Shown here: positions 8,089 through 17,214 of the stretch, piece by piece
Layout of the letters: every line of letters starts with the position of its first letter
How positions within the stretch are numbered: the first letter of the stretch is position 1
Assembly: GCF_000157895.3 (NCBI RefSeq)
Contig: NC_022663.1
Coordinates: forward strand, 4,154,001-4,218,000
DNA from: Mycobacterium kansasii ATCC 12478
GTDB lineage: Bacteria > Actinomycetota > Actinomycetes > Mycobacteriales > Mycobacteriaceae
Length of the DNA stretch: 64,000 bases
Direction of reading: 5' to 3'
The notes under the pieces: model-generated
Seen by the model: the letters and a program-made list of their open reading frames with translations, nothing else
Database searches by the model: none
Told to the model about the DNA's origin: nothing
Translations under genes and position numbers: made by a program

Positions 8089-8208
8089 CGCTGATCGCGC
8101 CTGGGAAAGGGCCCGCTTGCGGCCAGCGCCACCGATAGCATCGACCTTGCTGCGGCCGAGCCGTCAAAGATGCTGGCACGCAGCCGGTTTCGCACCCTGA
8201 CGCGACGG

Positions 8209-8694
8209 TTAGCGGGCCGGGGTCAATTTGACCGCGGCGAGCTTCAGCCGGTCGACGGCCTCGGCGAATTCCTCGAGCGTCGGGATCCGCGGGTCACGGA
8301 ATTTCAGCCCCATCATCCGTTGGGCCCGCTTGGGACCGTAGGACTGGGCACAGCGCAGGAAAAGATCGGTTACCACCTCGCGGTCCCGGATGAGCTCGCC
8401 CCGCATGGCGGTCGTCTTACCGTCGTAGACGACCTGCGCGGGCGCGCCGCCGCGGAAATTCTGCTTCCATCCGGCGCCGGTCAGCGCATAGAGCTCGTTG
8501 TCGATCACATGGGCGCTCAACGGAAGTGAAAACTGCCGTCCCGTCTTTCGCCCCGTGAAGTTCAGCACCATCAATTGTTTGCGTATCGGGCCCGCCAGCG
8601 GAGTGCCCAGGAGGAAGCCAAGAACCGGGTTGACGGCCCGAAGCAGGGCCGAAGGCGGATGCCCGACGTCCACCGCGTACGACTGTTCTGTCAT
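8209..8694 (-). CDS. DUF385-type deazaflavin (F420)-dependent nitroreductase-family protein
   Basis: The product has 161 residues. It has the DUF385/PNPOx-like split-barrel pattern: LMVLNFTGRKTGRQFSLPLS, a LYALTGAGWKQNFRGG segment and VVYDGKTTAMRGELI. Such proteins bind F420 or flavin and reduce quinones or nitro compounds; the substrate here is unknown. I chose the ATG at 8694 (MTEQSYAVDVGHPP) because the extension to 8742 has no homologous look, although no strong ribosome-binding site is visible. Position after Mut7-C matches M. tuberculosis Rv0580c. Confidence 0.75.
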   Translation of the reverse strand: MTEQSYAVDVGHPPSALLRAVNPVLGFLLGTPLAGPIRKQLMVLNFTGRKTGRQFSLPLSAHVIDNELYALTGAGWKQNFRGGAPAQVVYDGKTTAMRGELIRDREVVTDLFLRCAQSYGPKRAQRMMGLKFRDPRIPTLEEFAEAVDRLKLAAVKLTPAR

Positions 8695-8771
8695 GCCAAT
8701 ACCGTAGGGCAATGCGGGCCGGTATCGGGGAGTTTGCCGCACGCTCCGTGCCCGGTCCGCTGGTGAGGGAC

Positions 8772-9758
8772 TTAGGGACCCAGTGCCGTCACGAGCAGTT
8801 CTGGTACGTATTCCAACAGGGTTGGGACGAGGCCGCCGAAGTGTGAGCCCGTGACGGTGAGTGTATTGAGCAGCGGCAGACCGGGCAGCGTCGCCGTCGC
8901 GGTGAGCGGTTCGAGCGGTCCGAGAAGCCCGTTTAGCGGGACGTTGGCCGTGACGGACAGTCCCGGCAGGAGTAGCTGCGTCGATAGGGTCTGGTGGCCA
9001 TTGAGGAAGCCGTCGACAATGTGGGCCGGTGCACCGAAGAGTGCGGTGGCCGCTCCCACCGGGTCCCCCGTAGACACGGCGCCGACAAATGATGTGGCGC
9101 TTGTTCCGGCCGCCATGGCTGCGTTGACCGGTGCACCTAAAGCGTTGAGCCCCAGAAGTTCTGGCAGTCCGAGATTCAACTCGAGTGATAGGCCCGACAA
9201 AGTCAGGGACGGCGTCAGCGACATCGGGGCGGAGATTGCTTGATACAGCGTTGTGCCACCCTGAGCGAGGCGTACGGGTATGCCCAGGAGCGGCAGCGGA
9301 TTTCCGGTCGCCAGCGACGTGGAGATCAGCTGCGGGTAGCCGGTGACCGCCCGAAGCAGGGAAGGTGCCGTTTTGTTAGTCCAGGTATTGCTGATTCTTT
9401 GCAGATTGCCGGTGGTATTCGCGATGAGGTTCTGGTACGGATCGGTGTTGACCGATGCTGCGGCGGTGAAGGAGCTCACATTGGCGGCCTCGGCGCTGCA
9501 GTAGGCGCTGGCGCCTGCGTTCAATAAATTGACGAACCGCTCATGAAACGCCTGAGCTTGGGAGCTGACTATTTGATATTCCCGGCCAAAGGCGCCGAAC
9601 AGCGCCGCGATCCCGGCCGATACCTCGTCCTCGGCCGCAGCTGCCAATGCTGTGGTCGGGCCGGCAGCGGTCACGCTCACCTCGCCCAATGTGGAATGCA
9701 TGGCCGCCAAATCTTGTGCTGCCGTTGTCAGCATCTCCGGCGTGAGCACAAAGGACAT
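8772..9758 (-). CDS. PE family protein with non-PGRS C-terminus
   Basis: The product has 328 residues. Residues 1-95 are a typical PE domain: MSFVLTPEMLTTAAQDLAAM, a central VSAGIAALFGAFGREYQ and the YxxxD/E-like secretion signal region before VNLLNAGASAYCSAEAANVS. The remaining 230 residues are a leucine/proline/glycine-rich unique domain (PSLTLSGLSLELNLGLPELL, LLLPGLSVTANVPLNGLLGP), not a GGX PGRS repeat. PE proteins leave through ESX-5-type type VII secretion. No PPE or esx partner is adjacent. GGGAGG precedes the ATG by 6 nt. It is inserted between genes syntenic to Rv0580c and lpqN. Confidence 0.9.
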   Translation of the reverse strand: MSFVLTPEMLTTAAQDLAAMHSTLGEVSVTAAGPTTALAAAAEDEVSAGIAALFGAFGREYQIVSSQAQAFHERFVNLLNAGASAYCSAEAANVSSFTAAASVNTDPYQNLIANTTGNLQRISNTWTNKTAPSLLRAVTGYPQLISTSLATGNPLPLLGIPVRLAQGGTTLYQAISAPMSLTPSLTLSGLSLELNLGLPELLGLNALGAPVNAAMAAGTSATSFVGAVSTGDPVGAATALFGAPAHIVDGFLNGHQTLSTQLLLPGLSVTANVPLNGLLGPLEPLTATATLPGLPLLNTLTVTGSHFGGLVPTLLEYVPELLVTALGP

Positions 9759-9974
9759 TTCTGCCTCCCATTGGTTCGCTACCGCGGTCGCTGGTCATCA
9801 AGACGACGGTCAGCTTAATGGCGAGCCCGCGATACGGGCGGAAAAACGTGAAGTCTTTCCTGGCCTTAATCAGCGTCCTTCGGGCTGGCTTTGTCGGGCC
9901 GCTGGTCGCGATGAGCTGATGGCGGTAGTCACGCGGCAATGCGTCGCCGTCGACGCCCGGCGGCAAGCCCGGGT

Positions 9975-10346
9975 TCACACTTCGACGATTTCCCCTTTTG
10001 TGGTCTGGACGAACGCGACAACTTCGTCGTATTCGGGTTGAGGGACTTCAAATCTCTTCAGGGTCGCGTCGGCGTGCTGGAGGAAAATGGCCCAATCGCT
10101 TTCACTGATACGCATGCCTCGATGGGTAAGGGCCATGTCGCGGCCCCGGTAATACATGGGGCCGCCGGTCGCCGCGCATAGAAAATCGACGAGCAGTTGG
10201 CGTTCCCGCTTCAGGCCGTCCTCGCCGCGGTGCTGCCAAAAACGGCCGAGCTGCGGATCTTTTTGCAAGCGGTCCACAAGATCGTGGCTCACCGCGGAAA
10301 TGGCGTCGTAACCGCCCAACCGTTCGTAGAGTGTTCTGTCGGTCAT
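9975..10346 (-). CDS. Divergent group 1 truncated hemoglobin
   Basis: The product has 123 residues. The fold markers are LYERLGGYDAISAVSHDLVD, the ATGGPMYYRGRDMALTHRGM segment carrying proximal His75 (F8), and a helical end. Aligned to M. tuberculosis GlbN, the B10 tyrosine that stabilises bound O2 becomes Val24 and the E11 glutamine becomes leucine, so ligand chemistry should differ. An NO-dioxygenase or sensor role is possible but unproven. I chose the ATG at 10346 (MTDRTLYERL); the ribosome-binding site is weak and the frame is open to 10382. Confidence 0.85.
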   Translation of the reverse strand: MTDRTLYERLGGYDAISAVSHDLVDRLQKDPQLGRFWQHRGEDGLKRERQLLVDFLCAATGGPMYYRGRDMALTHRGMRISESDWAIFLQHADATLKRFEVPQPEYDEVVAFVQTTKGEIVEV

Positions 10347-10733
10347 CGTTGTCCATTCGGCTTGCGTTGATGCGGGACACATACACTTCTCGATCCAGCT
10401 TGTCGTTCAGTGTAGTGAATCCGAAGCAACGAATCCCGGCGATTTTGCCCGCTCTTTGGGTACGTCCCAGCTTAATGGCGTAAACCGCTGTGACTATTGC
10501 GCTCTGGGCGACCGAAATGATGTCGTGGGTTTGGTGGGCCCGGCTATTTCGCTGCCGGTCGGTGGGGGCAAGGCGTGCTGTCGGCTGCCGCCGATGGTGT
10601 TGTGCCACAGTGAAAGCCATGCGATTCCGGCGTGGGTGCGCCGCCGCGGGCCGGTAGTCTCGCGCCACACGGACGCACCAGCGCCCGGCTTACCGGCTCC
10701 CGCCGGCGAGCCAGGCGCTGGCCAGCTACTGCG
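10347..10733. other. 387-nt region without a confident gene
   Basis: A plus-strand frame from 10456 contains a CDYC knuckle but runs through lpqN's 3' end and has no ribosome-binding site. Nothing else convincing is visible. It presumably holds the hemoglobin promoter and the 3' end of lpqN. Confidence 0.4.
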
Positions 10734-11411
10734 TTACTGCGTGATCGTGGTCTGCTCGTCGATGACGCTGGTCGCATCCATCAACGGGCCCTGCTCGCTT
10801 TCCAGTGAGTCGGCGTTGAGCTGAAGCACGTAAACGGCGTCCTGACCGGGGATCACCACCGTCTTCTGGGCGACGGCGCGGGTCTTGCCGTCGCGGACGT
10901 AGGTGCCGCCCAGCTGCCAGGCATTGAAACCGCTGAGCGTGGACGCGGACCCGTTGCCCGAACCCTGGTATCCGGGCAGGTTCTGCAGCTCGCCCGGGGC
11001 ATACTCGATGATCTTCGCCGGGTCCACGTTGCCGGTGAGTTTGGAGACCAGTGCGGAGATGGTGGGCGGGTCCTTGGGGTCGGCCGGCTGACTGTAGACG
11101 ATGGCGCCGTATGAGGTGCTGCTGTCGTTGGCGGTCTGCCAGCCGTTGGGCATCGGCAAATTGATGGTCGGCGAGCCGGGATCGCCCAGGTGGACCGGGG
11201 TTTCGGTGACGTTGTTCTCGTTGAGATAGTCGGAGATGGTCTTCTTGGCCTGCGCTCCCGGTGTCGCGCTGGTCGAGGACGCGGATGTTGTCGACGTGGA
11301 ACTCGTCGACGACGACGTCGACGTGGAGGTCTTGGTTTCGGTCTTTGAGCCGCAACCAGCCAGTGCCAGGCTCACCGCTGCGACTGCGACTACCGCGGTC
11401 AGGTGCTTCAT
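10734..11411 (-). CDS. lpqN: LpqN-family lipoprotein
   Basis: The product has 225 residues. It has a signal peptide with the lipobox LALAGC at residues about 15-20, so it is lipidated at that cysteine. A Ser/Thr-rich linker (residues 22-50) precedes a compact LpqN/LpqT-type domain (TINLPMPNGWQTANDSSTSY to DATSVIDEQTTIT). M. tuberculosis LpqN (Rv0583c) has been linked to envelope lipid traffic and host CBL binding. I chose the ATG at 11411 (MKHLTAVVAVAAVSLALAGC), with GGGAG 8-10 nt upstream; the longer frame to 11465 would bury the signal peptide. Confidence 0.92.
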   Translation of the reverse strand: MKHLTAVVAVAAVSLALAGCGSKTETKTSTSTSSSTSSTSTTSASSTSATPGAQAKKTISDYLNENNVTETPVHLGDPGSPTINLPMPNGWQTANDSSTSYGAIVYSQPADPKDPPTISALVSKLTGNVDPAKIIEYAPGELQNLPGYQGSGNGSASTLSGFNAWQLGGTYVRDGKTRAVAQKTVVIPGQDAVYVLQLNADSLESEQGPLMDATSVIDEQTTITQ

Positions 11412-11615
11412 ATACTTGCATCTCCCGAATCTGGGTCCCGGTACCTGCACCGGCGACGTCGGCACTGAGACTAGCCGAACCCGCGCGAAACGCAGCCGGT
11501 ATGAGTGCAGGACTTTGACGCATACCGTTGCAGCGGCGGAAATCTGCGGCCGGTTGTCGGTGTCAATCGCCTCGAAACAGCCACGGAACGGCGCTACGTG
11601 CAGTAAGAGACAGCT

Positions 11616-14258
11616 ATGCGGTCACGGAGGTCGCTGCGGGCCATGGTGGCACTCGTCGCGGTGCTGGGTCTTTTCGTGCCGCTGATTGCGGCTTCGCCCA
11701 CCGCCTACGACGGTGAACCGACCTTTGTCGCCAATCCGGTCGACCACGTCGACACGCTCGTCGGCACCGGTTCCGGCGGCGAGATCGTCGGTGAGATCAA
11801 CAATTTCCCGGGCGCCTCGGTGCCGTTCGGCATGGTGCAGTACTCACCGGACACCACCAACACCTACGCCGGCTACCAGTATCAGAATTCGCGTTCCACC
11901 GGGTTCAGCATGACCCACGCCTCGGTGGGTTGCGCTGCCTTCGGCGACATTTCGATGTTGCCGACCACGACCGCAATCGGTACGCAACCCTGGCGCGCCC
12001 CGGAGCGGATCGCCCACGACGACACCGAGGTGGGGGTGCCCGGCTATTACACGGTGCGGTTCCCCGCGACCGGGGTAACCGCCGAACTCACCGCCACCAC
12101 CCGCACCGGCTTCGGCCGGTTCAGCTATCCGCGTGACGGCCGGCCGGCGTCGTTTCGGGTGCGCTCAGGCGCGTCACTCGCCGGAAATTCCCGCGCCGCC
12201 ATCGAGATCGGCACTGACAACACCACCATCACCGGTTGGGCCACCAGCGGAGGCTTCTGCGGCAAGAACAACACGTACACGGTGTACTTCGCCATGCGGT
12301 TCAGCAGGCCGTTCACCTCCTATGGCACCTGGGACGGCTATGCGGTGTACGCCGGTGCCCGCCGGGCGCAGTCCCGGTACAGCGGGGGATACGTGGAGTT
12401 TCCGGCCGGCTCGGTGCTCGAAGTGCGAACCGCTATCTCGTACGTGAGCATCGACGGAGCCCGGGCAAACCTCGCCGCCGAGGGTGGTGCAAGCTTCGAC
12501 GACGTTCGCGCGGCCGCCGCGACCGAATGGAACAACGCCCTGTCGCGCATCGGCGTGGCCGGGCGGGATCCCGGTGAGGTGACGACCTTTTACACCTGCC
12601 TCTACCGGTCACTGTTGCACCCCAACATATTCAACGACGCGGACGGTCGCTACCTCGGGTTCGACGGTCTCATCCACACTGTTGCCCAAGGACATACCCA
12701 ATACGCCAACTTCTCCGACTGGGACACCTACCGCAGTCTGGCTCCCCTGCAGGGCCTGCTCTTCCCTGAGCAAGCCGCGGACATGGCGCAATCGCTCGTC
12801 AACGATGCCGAGCAGAGCGGGTCGTATCCGCGCTGGGCCCTGGCGAATTCGGCGACCGGCATGATGACGGGGGACAATGTGGTACCGCTCATCGTGAACT
12901 TATATATGTTCGGCGGCAAGGACTTTGACGTCGGCACGGCGCTGCGCTATATGGTGCGGGGCGCGACTGAGGGCGGTGTCGGGCGGGGCGGCTATGTGGA
13001 GCGCCCGGGAATCGCCACCTACTTGCAGCTGGGTTACGGTCCCCAGACGGCGGAGTTCCGCACCGACGGCCGGATTGCGGGGGCTTCGATCACGCTGGAA
13101 TGGTCGGTCGACGACTTCACCATCTCCCGGTTCGCGACGGCGCTCGGCGACACCGCCACCGCAGCCGAATTCCAGAACCGGGCCCAATACTGGCAGAACC
13201 TGTTCAACCCCAGCACCCGCTATATCTCGCCGCGCAGCGCGACCGGGTTCTTCCGTTACGGACCGGGGTTTGTGGAAACACCGGATGGCTTCGGCCAGGA
13301 CGGATTCGACGAGGGCAACGCCGAGCAATACCTCTGGTGGGTGCCGCACAACGTCGCCGGCCTGGTGACCGCCCTGGGTGGCCGCAAGGCGGTGGCCGAC
13401 CGGCTCGATCGCTTCACCAAGAAGCTCAACGTGGGCCCTAACCAGCCTTATCTGTGGGCCGGCAACGAGCCGGGTTTCGGGGTGCCGTGGCTGTACAACT
13501 ATCTCGGACAACCGTGGAAGACCCAGCGCACCGTCGACCGGGTGCGCGGGCTGTTCTCGGCCACGCCCGACGGGGCGCCCGGCAACGACGATCTCGGTGC
13601 GATGTCCAGTTGGTACGTCTGGGCGGCACTCGGACTGTATCCCAGCACTCCCGGCACCGCGATCCTCACCGTGAACACACCGTTATTCGATCGCGCCGTA
13701 ATCGCGCTTCCGGCAGGCAAATCCATCCGGATATCCGCGCCCGGCGCATCCGCGCCCGGCCGGATGAAGTACATCAGCGGACTGACCATCGACGGACGGC
13801 CCACCGACAAGACGTTTCTACCGGAGTCGATCATCCGTACCGGCGGTGACGTCGCATTCTCGCTGGCGGCCAAGCCCGACAAGGTCTGGGGCACCGCCCC
13901 GTCCTCCGCGCCGCCGTCGTTCGGCGCAGGCAGTTCGGCGGTGACGGTCAATGTTCCGCGGCCCATCGTCACGATCGCGCCGGGGACAACGGGGACCGTC
14001 ACGCTCGACGCGCAACGGATGATCGACGGCGCCGGCGACTACACGATCACGGGCATGTCCACGGCCGGCGGAATCACCGTGGCGCCGGTGTCCGGTCGAT
14101 TCGCCAACGATGGCTCGGCATCGGTGAACGTGGCGATCACAGTGTCGCAGGCGGTGCCCGAGGAGTACTACTTGGTGTATCTGACCACCACGGTGGGTGA
14201 AAGCAACCGGAGTTCGGTGGTGCTCGTCGTGGTCATGGATATGGAGTCGTACGGATAG
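11616..14258 (+). CDS. Secreted GH92 alpha-1,2-mannosidase
   Basis: The product has 880 residues, close to M. tuberculosis Rv0584. A signal peptide occupies residues 1-30 (MRSRRSLRAMVALVAVLGLF). The GH92 N-terminal beta-sandwich begins with VDTLVGTGSGGEIVGEINNF and the catalytic (alpha/alpha)6 part holds FSDWDTYRSLAPLQGLL, GNEPGFGVPWLYNYLGQPWK and GNDDLGAMSSWYVWAALGLY, all family hallmarks. GH92 enzymes are calcium-dependent exo-mannosidases; in mycobacteria lipomannan, ManLAM or mannoproteins are possible substrates. Extra residues 760-880 form a C-terminal beta-rich domain after a linker. It is divergent from lpqN. Confidence 0.92.
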   Translation: MRSRRSLRAMVALVAVLGLFVPLIAASPTAYDGEPTFVANPVDHVDTLVGTGSGGEIVGEINNFPGASVPFGMVQYSPDTTNTYAGYQYQNSRSTGFSMTHASVGCAAFGDISMLPTTTAIGTQPWRAPERIAHDDTEVGVPGYYTVRFPATGVTAELTATTRTGFGRFSYPRDGRPASFRVRSGASLAGNSRAAIEIGTDNTTITGWATSGGFCGKNNTYTVYFAMRFSRPFTSYGTWDGYAVYAGARRAQSRYSGGYVEFPAGSVLEVRTAISYVSIDGARANLAAEGGASFDDVRAAAATEWNNALSRIGVAGRDPGEVTTFYTCLYRSLLHPNIFNDADGRYLGFDGLIHTVAQGHTQYANFSDWDTYRSLAPLQGLLFPEQAADMAQSLVNDAEQSGSYPRWALANSATGMMTGDNVVPLIVNLYMFGGKDFDVGTALRYMVRGATEGGVGRGGYVERPGIATYLQLGYGPQTAEFRTDGRIAGASITLEWSVDDFTISRFATALGDTATAAEFQNRAQYWQNLFNPSTRYISPRSATGFFRYGPGFVETPDGFGQDGFDEGNAEQYLWWVPHNVAGLVTALGGRKAVADRLDRFTKKLNVGPNQPYLWAGNEPGFGVPWLYNYLGQPWKTQRTVDRVRGLFSATPDGAPGNDDLGAMSSWYVWAALGLYPSTPGTAILTVNTPLFDRAVIALPAGKSIRISAPGASAPGRMKYISGLTIDGRPTDKTFLPESIIRTGGDVAFSLAAKPDKVWGTAPSSAPPSFGAGSSAVTVNVPRPIVTIAPGTTGTVTLDAQRMIDGAGDYTITGMSTAGGITVAPVSGRFANDGSASVNVAITVSQAVPEEYYLVYLTTTVGESNRSSVVLVVVMDMESYG

Positions 14259-14381
14259 CCAAGCCGGGTTACCCGTTGCGCAGGCGCGCGACCATAAAGC
14301 GATCATCCGGACAACGCATCTCATCGCGATCCGGCTCGTCGTCTGCCTGGCGGGCCTGGCGCCGGGCTAGGTGCGGATCGC

Positions 14382-16757
14382 TCAGATCATCTCGTTCTTG
14401 GTGAGCCAGCGCATGATCGGCCAGCCGAGAAACACCGGGAGCCAGCAGGTGAGCACCCGATAGAGCAGCACCGAGGGGACTCCGATGGCTGCTGGCACCC
14501 CGAAGGCGGCCAGCCCACCGATCAGCGCCGCCTCGACGGCGCCGACGCCGCCGGGGGTGGGAGCGGCGGAGGCGAGCGTCCCGCCGACCATGGTCACCAC
14601 GGTGACGGTGACGAATGTCGTACCACCACCGAAGGCTTCGACGCTGGCCCACAAGGCCAACGCAGCGCCGAGAGTTGTTCCGGCACAACCCAAGAGGATT
14701 ATCGCTAAGCGTCGCGGTTCGCGGGCGAGCGCGGCCAGGTCGCTCGACACCTCCTTGAGCTTGGGACGTACTTCCGTCGAGAGCCATCGCCGCAGATTGG
14801 GTACGAACAGAAACGTGCCGATAATGCCCAGCGCCACACCGCCGATCAGATACAGCACGGTGGCCGTCGGGACGAAGTGGGAGAGGTCGGCCGACGTGCC
14901 CGCGACGGCGCTGAACAGGATCAGCAACGCGAGGTGGACGATCACCTGGACCGATTGCTGCAGCGCCACCGCCGCGGTGGCGCGCAGTGCAGTAAGGCCG
15001 CTCTTCTGCAGGAAGCGGGTGCTGAGTGCGAGCCCGCCCACGCCGGCCGGGGTGGTGGTTGCCGCAAAGGTGTTGGCCACCTGGACAATCGACAGCTTGA
15101 TGAAGCTCACCTGGCCGTCGGCGCAGGTCCACAATGCCGCGGCCGCGCCCACGTAGGTCAGCGCCGACACCGCCAGGCCCAGCAGCGCCCACGACCAGTT
15201 GGCGTGTTTGAGCTGAGAGAAGAAGGTCGGCACGGTGCTGATGAACGGGTACGCGACATAGACCAGCGCGCCGATCAGCACCAGTTGGATGAATTGGCTG
15301 CGGCTGAACCGGGTGATGGTCTGGGTTTCGATCTGATCGGCGCCGGTTTGGCGCATCACCTCCGAGCGGGCGTTGGAGATGACGGTCTTGGCGTTGGCGA
15401 CCGATTCGCGGATGCGTTTGGGCACTGCGGATTTGGTCAGCCGGCGCGAGGCCGTCAGGATGGTGTCCGCCCCGAAGGCGTCGATCGCCGCCGCCACCGT
15501 GGACTGCGCGTCGTACAGCGCCGTCGTGGTCACCAGGAGCTGGGCGATGTCGGATTGCAGTTGGGCGTCGGTGGCCCCGTATTCGGCGGCGCCGAACCCG
15601 CCGAACAGCACGGTGCCGTCGTCGACCGTGAGCGCGTTGCAGCGCAGGTCTCCGTGGGAGATCTGGTGGTCGTGCAGGATGCGCAGCGATTTCCACACCT
15701 GGGAAACCGGAGTCTGGGTTGTCCACTCGTCGAGAGGAATCCCGCGAACGGGCTGGTGCGCATACAAGGTCCAGCCGCGTTCGAGGTCCGACAACGCGAT
15801 TGTCGACGTGTTGGCAACGTCCGCTTGCCCGATCGCGATGGCCATCAGTGCGCGATGCTCGACGGCACGGCGCATCGAAGGCTGTAGCGGCGCGGTTTCG
15901 GAGCCGCGCAGCCGCAGCTTCCACCACAGTTGCCGCAGCGCGCCGCCGCTGCGTTGATGCGGACCGTAGAGCTCCACTGCTGCCCTGGACTCGGGGTCCG
16001 TCGAGGTGGCCGACAGCACCAGCGGCCCGGGTCCGCCCGGCCGCACGACCGTGAGCATGGCGACGACGAATCCGCGTTTAGCCAGTGCGCGCACCGCACC
16101 GTCCAGCGGCACCTCCAGCGCGGGGGTGCCGACCACCAGGACCACCAGAGCGCCGACGAACCATCCCACCGCCAATCCCAGCAGCGATCTTGCCGGCACG
16201 ATCGCACTGATAACGAGGTGGATCGGCACGAACGCCAGCAGCAGCGCCCACCACCAATGTCGCCAGCGGGCCGGCAGCCACGGGCCCGAGACGGTGAGCA
16301 CCGCCGCGAGCATGGCGATCCAACGTGGGTCGTCGAGGAACTGGGCGGGCAGCGTGGTGAGCTTGTCGGACAGGTCGAAATGCCAACGGGGTGCCGCGAT
16401 GCGATTGCTGTTGATCGACAACGGCAGAAAGGCCATGAATGCGGCGGCCGCGTAGGCACCCAGCAGTTTCCATTGGCGGGACACGATCAGGCCGATGAGG
16501 ATCATGAACGGCAACGCCAGAATCGCGATGCCGTAGACCAGGTACACCAGATCCGACTGGGTGGGGGACAGCACCCCGACGATCTCGGAGATGGATTTCT
16601 CCAGCGCGATCCACTGGGGGCGGGTGAACAGTGAACTCGCGATCACCGCGGGCAGGAAGACTGCCGCCAGGGTGAGCCGGATGATGTCGTTGGTGCGCCG
16701 GATTACCGGGGGCAGCAAGCTGCCGGAAACGGCGATGTCGCGCCCGTCAACTCGCAT
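14382..16757 (-). CDS. Multi-spanning membrane protein with kinase-like domain and LPG_synthase_TM region
   Basis: The product has 791 residues, homologous by position and size to M. tuberculosis Rv0585c. Several membrane segments at residues 25-220 are followed by a soluble region (about 230-460) with protein-kinase-like features: LRILHDHQISHGDLRCNALT, a catalytic-loop-like HGDLRCN near residue 367, and a degenerate GGFGAAE in place of DFG. Residues 490-791 are eight or so further helices of the LPG_synthase_TM/UPF0104 flippase-like fold, with the signature TPAGVGGLALSTRFLQKSGL and a later PTPGGVGAVEAAL. The kinase-like part may sense or phosphorylate a small molecule and gate transport (inference). 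Confidence 0.88.
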   Translation of the reverse strand: MRVDGRDIAVSGSLLPPVIRRTNDIIRLTLAAVFLPAVIASSLFTRPQWIALEKSISEIVGVLSPTQSDLVYLVYGIAILALPFMILIGLIVSRQWKLLGAYAAAAFMAFLPLSINSNRIAAPRWHFDLSDKLTTLPAQFLDDPRWIAMLAAVLTVSGPWLPARWRHWWWALLLAFVPIHLVISAIVPARSLLGLAVGWFVGALVVLVVGTPALEVPLDGAVRALAKRGFVVAMLTVVRPGGPGPLVLSATSTDPESRAAVELYGPHQRSGGALRQLWWKLRLRGSETAPLQPSMRRAVEHRALMAIAIGQADVANTSTIALSDLERGWTLYAHQPVRGIPLDEWTTQTPVSQVWKSLRILHDHQISHGDLRCNALTVDDGTVLFGGFGAAEYGATDAQLQSDIAQLLVTTTALYDAQSTVAAAIDAFGADTILTASRRLTKSAVPKRIRESVANAKTVISNARSEVMRQTGADQIETQTITRFSRSQFIQLVLIGALVYVAYPFISTVPTFFSQLKHANWSWALLGLAVSALTYVGAAAALWTCADGQVSFIKLSIVQVANTFAATTTPAGVGGLALSTRFLQKSGLTALRATAAVALQQSVQVIVHLALLILFSAVAGTSADLSHFVPTATVLYLIGGVALGIIGTFLFVPNLRRWLSTEVRPKLKEVSSDLAALAREPRRLAIILLGCAGTTLGAALALWASVEAFGGGTTFVTVTVVTMVGGTLASAAPTPGGVGAVEAALIGGLAAFGVPAAIGVPSVLLYRVLTCWLPVFLGWPIMRWLTKNEMI

Positions 16758-17214
16758 GTTGTTCCCGACGATCCTTCGGGTGGTGTCCGGTGTGCCGTGC
16801 TCGTCCTGTCGACAACTTAACCGTTACCGATGAGTCGGCCGATGTCGGCTCTTGCCGGGGTGCCAGGCCGGGTTCTGGCCCCGACAGTGCATGCGTGGTG
16901 GGTGCTCGCCGCGTGTGGTCACACCGGTCTCACGGGTATGCGCTTTGCCCACCTCCTCGAGAATTCAAGGTGACCAGGAGCTGCTGGTCATCGATGTCCT
17001 GTTGCGTTTTCGGCACGCCGCATCTTGGTCGGCTGCCATGCCGCCGTATCGAGTGTGCGGTAGTGGCTTCGAGGGTGCATGGAGGGCGGAGTATTCGCGA
17101 TCGGGCCGCCGTGACGGCACAGTCGACGCCCTCAGTGCACGCTCCGCGTGAAAACCGTGGGCGTATGCGCTGTCAAACCTTGCCTGCTCAGCAATGCTGG
17201 CCAACAGGGTCTGG
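16758..17214. other. 457-nt intergenic region
   Basis: I see no gene with a good start or family match here. It lies at the breakpoint where synteny with the Rv0573c-Rv0585c block ends and the accessory PPE/IS/defence region begins. It must hold the promoter of the membrane-protein gene. Confidence 0.45.

Noticed and set aside
10456..10824. Plus-strand ORF with a CDYC knuckle
   Set aside because: It runs antisense through lpqN's 3' end and lacks a ribosome-binding site.
16852..17151. 99-codon plus-strand ORF in the intergenic gap
   Set aside because: Composition and start look random; no homology recognised.
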